Positions 59,205 through 64,000 of a stretch of 64,000 nt of DNA are shown one piece after another. The DNA lies in contig JAHBWE010000031.1 of the NCBI GenBank assembly GCA_019637155.1, positions 1 through 64,000 on the forward strand, read 5' to 3'. Numbering within the stretch: position 1 is the stretch's first letter; each line of letters begins with the position of its first letter. Below the pieces are notes generated by a model. That model was not told the origin of the DNA and searched no databases. It saw only the letters and a program-made list of their open reading frames with translations. Source of the DNA: Labilithrix sp. (lineage in GTDB: Bacteria; Myxococcota_A; Polyangia; Polyangiales; Polyangiaceae). A program made the position numbers and the translations under genes.

Positions 59205-59932
59205 TCGGACTTGATCCTCGGGGCGCCGCCGCTGGCGATGATGACGCGGCGGGTGAGGCCGACGACGAGCCCGCCCGTGTCGTGGCGCGCGATGTCGAGC
59301 TCCGCGACCCCGTTGAACGGGGGCTGGCTCTGCATGGCAGCGATCGCGTTCGCCGCGCTGTTGTCGGACCCAAAGTAGGTCGTGCCGTTCGGCGTCGTGC
59401 AGAGCGCCCACGCGTCCACGTTGGCCGGTGGGTCTGTCCCGGTCGCGACGCGCCCGAGCATCATCATGTTTTGCTTCACCTGCACCGAGGCGGCGGACAT
59501 GTTGTTGAGATTGAGCGACTCGATGTGCACCCAACGGTCGCCGGCGGCCGGTGTCAGCGCCGTCACGTTCTGCCACTGGTTCGGAGCCCGGCAGCTCGAG
59601 ACTGGGTTCGGGCCCGCGATCGGAGTGCTCGTCGCGAGGAGGCCGTCCGTCGCCTCGAAGACGTGGAGCTCGCCTCTTCCGGCGCCTCTGATGTAGAGCA
59701 CGAGGTGCGCGGCGCCGCGGCCCGCCGAGCGAGCGCGTGCATTGTGCACCATTTCCGAGACCTGGCGGGCGTAGGAGAACGCGAGCTGGTCGTCGCGCGC
59801 GGTGGCGAGCGAGGGCGCGGCGAGGGCGGCGAGGATCGCGATGAGCATGACGACGACCATCAGCTCGATGAGCGTGAAGCCGCGTCGCGAGCGGCGTCGC
59901 GTGGTGCGTCGTAGTGCGAGGGATCCCTTCAT
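59201..59932 (-). CDS. fimT: FimT/GspH-family pseudopilin
   Basis: ATG 59932 (MKGSLALRRTTRRRSRRG); a longer frame starts at 59995. Prepilin motif RRG-FTLIELMVVVMLIAILAALAAPSL with Glu5 and the FimT-typical AAPSLA. First gene of the fimT-pilV-pilW-pilX-pilY1 operon. FimT in other bacteria binds DNA for uptake, which is noteworthy next to ComEA-like and comM genes in this window. Confidence 0.88.
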   Translation of the reverse strand: MKGSLALRRTTRRRSRRGFTLIELMVVVMLIAILAALAAPSLATARDDQLAFSYARQVSEMVHNARARSAGRGAAHLVLYIRGAGRGELHVFEATDGLLATSTPIAGPNPVSSCRAPNQWQNVTALTPAAGDRWVHIESLNLNNMSAASVQVKQNMMMLGRVATGTDPPANVDAWALCTTPNGTTYFGSDNSAANAIAAMQSQPPFNGVAELDIARHDTGGLVVGLTRRVIIASGGAPRIKSE

Positions 59933-60097
59933 CAAGGCGCCGGTTCCACGTGAACACAGCAAGTGCCATGCCTCTCGGGGCACGAGGTCGGACACGCGGG
60001 CGGAGCGGGTTTTCTCGTGCCGGGAGGCGTGGAGGTCGAACCGTTTGCGGGGCTACGAAAAAAGTAGCCGGGCCTGGTCGGTGCTCGACTATGACCG

Positions 60098-61267
60098 ATG
60101 GCCATGAAGTCTCGTCGGTTTGGCCTCTTTTTCTCCATCACGCTCTCCGTGTTCGGGACGGGGTGCAAGGACGACAAGCCGAAGGACAACCCGCCGCCTC
60201 CTCCTCCCGTCGCTTCCGCGAACCCCGCGCCGTGCGCGAAGGGGGGCGGTGAGCTCACCGACGGAGTCTCGGCGCCGATGCTGCCGAAGGCGGCCGCGGG
60301 CTACTGCGTCGATCCGCAGGGGGAGGTGAAGACCTATGGCGAGAAGGGGAAGCTCTCGATGGACGAGGTCTGCACGACCGCGTTCGACGGGGAGTGTGAG
60401 GTCTACAAGCGGTTCGGGCTGAAGCGCGTCGTGTCGCTCCACTACGTCGACGGCAGCGGGAAGGGCGGGACGGTGGAGGTGAACCTCTCGCAGTTCGCGG
60501 ACGTCGCGGGCGCGTATGGCATGTACACGCTCCGCGTTGCTTCGGGCGATCCGGCCGAGCCGTCGACGCCGCGTGTCCTCGAGGCGAAGGCGGCGGGCGC
60601 GATCGGGACCGGGCGCGCGTACGTGTGGCGCGCGCAGCACCTCGTCGAGCTGACGTACGTGAACGAGAACGAGTCGCCGGAGCAGAGCGCGAAGTCGAGT
60701 GAGGTCGTGCTCTCCGCCGTCGGCAAGGAGATCGGGAGCCGCCTCCCCGGCGCCGAGACGCTGCCGCCCGCCGCGCAGATGCTGCCGCCGGCGAACCGCA
60801 TCGCGCAGGGCATCGTCTTCCATCCGAAGGAGGTCCTCGGCTGGCCGGGGATCGGACCCGGCGCGGTCGGCTTCTACAAGGAGGGCGATCGCCGCTGGCG
60901 TGTCCTCGCGATCGTGAAGGACGACGCGGAGCAGGCGAAGGACGCCTTCAAGACGATGAAGGCGAAGCCGGGGACGTTGCCGATCGCGAACAGCGGCGGC
61001 GACGAGGGCGCGCACGTCGTCGTGCCGACGAAGGGCGAGAAGGTCGAGATGTTCATCGTCCGCAAGGGCAACGTCATCTGGGGCGTCGGCGACGAGGAGT
61101 ACGCCCTCCGCGGCGGCGACGCCGCCAAGGCCCGCATCACGAAGGACGAAGCCACGACCAAGATGAAGACCCTCCTCACGCTCCCGCCGCCCCCCGCCTC
61201 CGCTCCCGCTCCCGCTCCGAGTGGCTCCGCCGCCCCGGCCCCGAGCGGCTCCGCCGCCCCCAAGTAG
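60098..61267 (+). CDS. lipoprotein of unknown function with Ala/Pro/Ser tail
   Basis: 389 residues, ATG 60098 (second ATG 60104). Signal with VFGTGC. The middle part (YGMYTLRVASGDP, RVVSLHYVDGSG, VWRAQHLVELTYVNE) resembles the DUF6599 type of envelope proteins, stated tentatively. The C-terminus has a duplicated PAPSGSAAP. Divergent from fimT with a 165-bp gap. Confidence 0.7.
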   Translation: MAMKSRRFGLFFSITLSVFGTGCKDDKPKDNPPPPPPVASANPAPCAKGGGELTDGVSAPMLPKAAAGYCVDPQGEVKTYGEKGKLSMDEVCTTAFDGECEVYKRFGLKRVVSLHYVDGSGKGGTVEVNLSQFADVAGAYGMYTLRVASGDPAEPSTPRVLEAKAAGAIGTGRAYVWRAQHLVELTYVNENESPEQSAKSSEVVLSAVGKEIGSRLPGAETLPPAAQMLPPANRIAQGIVFHPKEVLGWPGIGPGAVGFYKEGDRRWRVLAIVKDDAEQAKDAFKTMKAKPGTLPIANSGGDEGAHVVVPTKGEKVEMFIVRKGNVIWGVGDEEYALRGGDAAKARITKDEATTKMKTLLTLPPPPASAPAPAPSGSAAPAPSGSAAPK

Positions 61268-61274
61268 CTCCTGC

Positions 61275-62405
61275 CTACGGTTGCGAGCGGGGCCCCTGCG
61301 TTGAAGCCCCCTTGCCCTGCAGGCTCTTGCGCTCGAAGCAGTGGGCGTCGACGTTGAGCTTCTTCCGCACCAGCTTCGTGTCGGCGATGAAGCGCGTCGA
61401 CGCGGGATCGTGGTAGCCGCTGACGTCGGGGAGGTCGGGGACGTGCGCGCGATGGAAGCGGACGATGCGGCGCATCAGGTGATCGCGCACCCACTTGCCG
61501 ACGAGCGACGCGAGGCCGATGAGGATGTGGCCCTCCTCCGCGTCGCGGAGGAACGAGAGGCGGCCGACGCCGGGGACCTGGTAGTCGCTGCGCGCGCGGC
61601 CTTCGCCGAGGACCGTGTGGAGCCGGCCCGCGAGCGGCCCGAAGCGATCGGCGTAGAAGTCGAAGCCGCCGACCTTGCCGCAGAGCGCGAGGACGTCCTC
61701 GCCGGCGTCGGCGCGCGCGGCGAGCGTGAGCCGCTCCATCGTGTGGAGGTCGACGTCGAAGCGTGAGCGGCCGAGGTGGATCGCGTCGTTGAGGCGGCGC
61801 GTGCAGACGATCGCGACGCGCACGCGGACGACGTCGAGCCCCTTCGCGGCGAGGCGATCGAGGTCCTTCGCGCAGCGCGCGACGTCCGCCGCGGAGGACA
61901 CGAGCGCTTCGCCGGCGTCGCCCCAGCAGAGGTCCACGTGATGCGACGGACACGGCGCACGGAGCTCGCCTTCGGAATCGAGCACGATCGCGCGAAGCAG
62001 CTCGGCCGGCGTGGCCGGAGCGAACGCCGCGGTCGCGGCGGGCATCGCGGTCGCGGTGGGCATCGCGGTCGCGGCGGGCCTGGCCGTCGCGTTCGTCGCG
62101 GCCATCGACGCCGTCGCGGGCGCTTCGGTTGGTGGGGCGGTCGGGCCTCGCTGGGCCAGCGCTCGTGCCCAGGCTTCGCCGAGGGTGCTGTCGTCGAACG
62201 CGACGAGTCGCTTCGAGTCGCCGATGCGTTTTGCGAGCGCGCCGCGTGGTTTCTTCGTCGCGAGGTCGAGGCCTACGCTCGGTTCCGCGGCGCGGGCGAG
62301 GACGGAGGTGACGACGAGCGGGCCGAGCCGCGGGCCCATGCCGTTCTCGTCGATGCCGACGAAATGGCGTCCGGTCCACGGCGGCAGGGCTGGAGTGGGC
62401 GGCAC
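61275..62405 (-). CDS. divergent ribonuclease HII-like protein
   Basis: 376 residues. The N-terminus GIDENGMGPRLGPLVV parallels the RNase HII motif GxDExGRGPLAGPVV with its two catalytic acids, and GDSKRLVAF parallels DSKxL. Further on, VGGFDFYADRFGPL may hold the third acid. An Ala/Thr/Met-rich insertion (about residues 95-130) with repeats like ATAMPTATAMPAAT separates the first and later blocks. If active it would nick RNA-DNA hybrids at ribonucleotides. Longer and more divergent than standard RNase HII (about 200 residues), so activity is uncertain. Confidence 0.65.
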   Translation of the reverse strand: MPPTPALPPWTGRHFVGIDENGMGPRLGPLVVTSVLARAAEPSVGLDLATKKPRGALAKRIGDSKRLVAFDDSTLGEAWARALAQRGPTAPPTEAPATASMAATNATARPAATAMPTATAMPAATAAFAPATPAELLRAIVLDSEGELRAPCPSHHVDLCWGDAGEALVSSAADVARCAKDLDRLAAKGLDVVRVRVAIVCTRRLNDAIHLGRSRFDVDLHTMERLTLAARADAGEDVLALCGKVGGFDFYADRFGPLAGRLHTVLGEGRARSDYQVPGVGRLSFLRDAEEGHILIGLASLVGKWVRDHLMRRIVRFHRAHVPDLPDVSGYHDPASTRFIADTKLVRKKLNVDAHCFERKSLQGKGASTQGPRSQP

Positions 62406-62640
62406 GGCTCGGGTCTATCGCGTCGAGGGGCCGTGGACGACGGAAAATTGCCGCATACGGCCCGGGGGGAGGCCTGGTGAGGCTCGTGCATAAGTGGCTG
62501 GAACTCGAGGGCAAGGAAATGGAATGATGAGCGGCTTGCGGGGGTTGTTCGCCAAGCGTTGACCGGACGGAGCACGATGCTTACCGTGTCGGGCCCTCGC
62601 GACAGCCGGCGAATCCGCCAGCGCGCTTTTGGAGGCCGTG

Positions 62641-63003
62641 ATGAACAAAGTCCAACTGAAGAAGTTCAAGACCCTCCTCACCGAGAAGCGCGACGAGATC
62701 GTGAAGAAAGCGAAGCAGACGCTCGAAGAGGACATGACCCTCGACTCGAACGACCTGCCGGACGAGATGGACCTCGCTTCGAGCGAGTACCTCCAGTCCT
62801 TCACGTTCCGCCTCCGCGGTCGTGAGAAGGTGTTCCTCGACAAGATCGAGAAGGCGCTCCGCAAGATCGAAGACGGCAGCTTCGGCACCTGCGAGGAGTG
62901 CGGCGAAGAGATCTCGGTGAAGCGCCTCGAAGCGCGCCCGGAGACCACCCTCTGCATCCGCTGCAAAGAGGATCAGGAGCGCCACGAAAAGGACTACACC
63001 TGA
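62641..63003 (+). CDS. dksA: DksA/TraR-family RNA polymerase regulator
   Basis: 120 residues, ATG 62641 behind TTTGGAGG. A coiled-coil arm with the DxxDxA tip (LPDEMDLASS) is followed by LRKIEDGSFGTCEECGEEI and CIRC, the four-Cys zinc finger. It enters the secondary channel of RNA polymerase and with ppGpp controls rRNA, tRNA and amino-acid promoters. The intact tip acids suggest a true DksA. Confidence 0.95.
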   Translation: MNKVQLKKFKTLLTEKRDEIVKKAKQTLEEDMTLDSNDLPDEMDLASSEYLQSFTFRLRGREKVFLDKIEKALRKIEDGSFGTCEECGEEISVKRLEARPETTLCIRCKEDQERHEKDYT

Positions 63004-63141
63004 GCCCTCGCGTCCTCGTGCCCCGGCGCGCACCCGAGCGATAGCCCGCTAACGTCGGACGCTACGGTCCGACGTCTCGCGTCCGCGACTCTGCACACCG
63101 TCCGGGTGGTGCTTCGGAGGACGCGCTCGCGTGTGCGCGGG

Positions 63142-63849
63142 CTACTCGCTGAGCGTGGTGCTTCGGAGGAGGAGCTGGGTCATTTCTAGGTAGAAACGCG
63201 CGGCGGCGTCGCCGTCGCGGAGGCGGCGTAGGAGCTCCTTGTAGAAGGAGAAGCGCACGCTGGGCGTCATCAAGCTCGGGGCGGGCTCGGCGCGGGCCGT
63301 CTCGACGACGCGTGTCCACCACGTGAGCTCGCGCTCGAAGAGGCGGTTATTGCCCATCTTCGCGAGGGAGGTCCACACCTCGCTCTCGACCTTCCACGCT
63401 TCGGACGCGTCCTCGATCGTCTCGAGCGACGCGACGACTTCGATGAGCCGCTCGATCTCCGTGCGGTCGACGCGGAGCTCGGCGAGGGCGACCATCGCGA
63501 CGCCCTGGAGCATGCGTCGCTCGATCATCTCGCGCCGCTCGCGGGCGTCGACCGGGCCGAGCCGGTAGCGGAGCTCCGTCACCTCGACCGAATACGCGCG
63601 CGACGCGTCCGCGACGCGCGTCGTCCCGCCCTGCCGCGTCTCGAGGAGACCCCAGTCGCCGAGCTTGTGGATCGCCTGCCGCACGGTGCCGCGCGCGCAC
63701 CCGAAGCGCTCCGCCAGCACGCGCTCGCTCGGCAGCGCGTCGCCCTCCCGCAGCTCCCCGCGCACGATGAGCGCCCCGAGCTGCTCGACGATCTGCTCCG
63801 CCGCCCGCTCCTTCGGCAGGAGCGGCTGGCTGGGTAACTTGGTCGCCAT
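63142..63849 (-). CDS. GntR-family transcriptional regulator
   Basis: 235 residues from ATG 63849. Winged helix (about 10-80): GELREGDALPSERVLAERFGCARGTVRQAIHKL is the GntR signature by key residues. The C-terminal helical domain (about 95-235) fits the FCD/FadR type without clear metal ligands. It is divergent from the lipoprotein at 63949; the palindrome between them is the likely operator. Confidence 0.92.
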   Translation of the reverse strand: MATKLPSQPLLPKERAAEQIVEQLGALIVRGELREGDALPSERVLAERFGCARGTVRQAIHKLGDWGLLETRQGGTTRVADASRAYSVEVTELRYRLGPVDARERREMIERRMLQGVAMVALAELRVDRTEIERLIEVVASLETIEDASEAWKVESEVWTSLAKMGNNRLFERELTWWTRVVETARAEPAPSLMTPSVRFSFYKELLRRLRDGDAAARFYLEMTQLLLRSTTLSE

Positions 63850-63927
63850 GTTTCTCACCAACGTTACAGCACACATTGGCTATCTGCTTGAAATGACGTG
63901 AGACAGCGAGGGCACGTGGGTTGAACA

Positions 63928-63942
63928 ACTTGGTCACCAAGT
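63928..63942. promoter_or_regulatory. perfect 15-bp palindrome, candidate GntR operator
   Basis: ACTTGGT-C-ACCAAGT lies between the GntR gene and the lipoprotein, 7 bp before the latter's ATG. A half-site ACTTGGTCGCC recurs at the start of the GntR gene (63837-63847). GntR operators often have TGGT/ACCA arms, so autoregulation is likely. Confidence 0.6.
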
Positions 63943-63948
63943 GACCAG

Positions 63949-64000
63949 ATGCTGACCCGCCTCCTCCTCGCCCTCTGCCTGCTCGTCGGCTGCAACAGCC
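63949..64000 (+). CDS. lipoprotein, N-terminus only (cut by right edge)
   Basis: ATG 63949 begins MLTRLLLALCLLVGCNS, a complete lipoprotein signal with lipobox LVGC. Only 17 codons are in the window, so nothing more can be said; likely controlled by the adjacent GntR protein. Confidence 0.6.
   Translation, partial: MLTRLLLALCLLVGCNS

Overview
The window is high-GC DNA that looks like a myxobacterium (Polyangia-like, former deltaproteobacteria). The signs are many lipoproteins, Hanks-type kinases with a C-terminal membrane segment, FHA-sigma54 activators, a type IV pilus minor-pilin/PilY1 operon, a 13-haem cytochrome with an outer-membrane barrel, and frequent GTG starts. No rRNA, insertion sequence, CRISPR array or replication origin was recognised.

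Layout. 1-8465: lytic transglycosylase (cut by the left edge), a PD40 lipoprotein, a FadL-type porin and a 1.3k-residue lipoprotein. 8499-13593: cell-wall and histidine genes (glmU, a lipoprotein, murA overlapping hisG). 13569-26141: a ComEA-like HhH protein, a Tat-exported DUF362 protein, an FHA-GGDEF diguanylate cyclase, a lipoprotein/small-protein pair, a porin plus 13-haem cytochrome operon, a Ser/Thr kinase, an FGE-sulfatase lipoprotein, a Cys-rich lipoprotein with an M18 aminopeptidase, and an SRPBCC protein with a histone-H1-like tail. 36635-51676: comM, recA, small hypotheticals, a GT-C glycosyltransferase, an SDR, a second kinase, two paralogous FHA-sigma54 activators, a flippase and a propeller lipoprotein. 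51712-59932: fimT-pilV-pilW-pilX-pilY1-lipoprotein operon. 60098-64000: lipoprotein, RNase HII-like protein, DksA, a GntR regulator with a palindromic operator candidate, and the first codons of another lipoprotein.

The centrepiece is 26197-35252, a 9-kb minus-strand tRNA array. I read 40 conventional tRNA genes with anticodons for all 20 amino acids. A Ro60/TROVE-VWA protein and an HNH nuclease gene lie inside the array on the same strand. Interspersed are six units in which the T-arm/3'-acceptor half precedes the 5'-acceptor/D-arm/anticodon half: circularly permuted tRNA genes. In four of the six the two acceptor strands pair over all 7 positions counting G-U, and in two over 6 of 7. Each unit is enclosed by 5' and 3' flanks that form a two-part helix with compensating base changes, an invariant ACACGCAA before the 3' half and an invariant ACTC in the 3' flank. 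One further unit keeps the flanks but has lost most of the tRNA, and two acceptor/T-arm-only mini-tRNAs precede permuted units. I know of permuted tRNA genes from algae and archaea but cannot recall a bacterial report, so this is the main candidate for an undescribed system. Since Ro60 proteins bind structured and tRNA-like RNAs, the embedded TROVE gene suggests a joint RNA-processing or quality-control role (inference).
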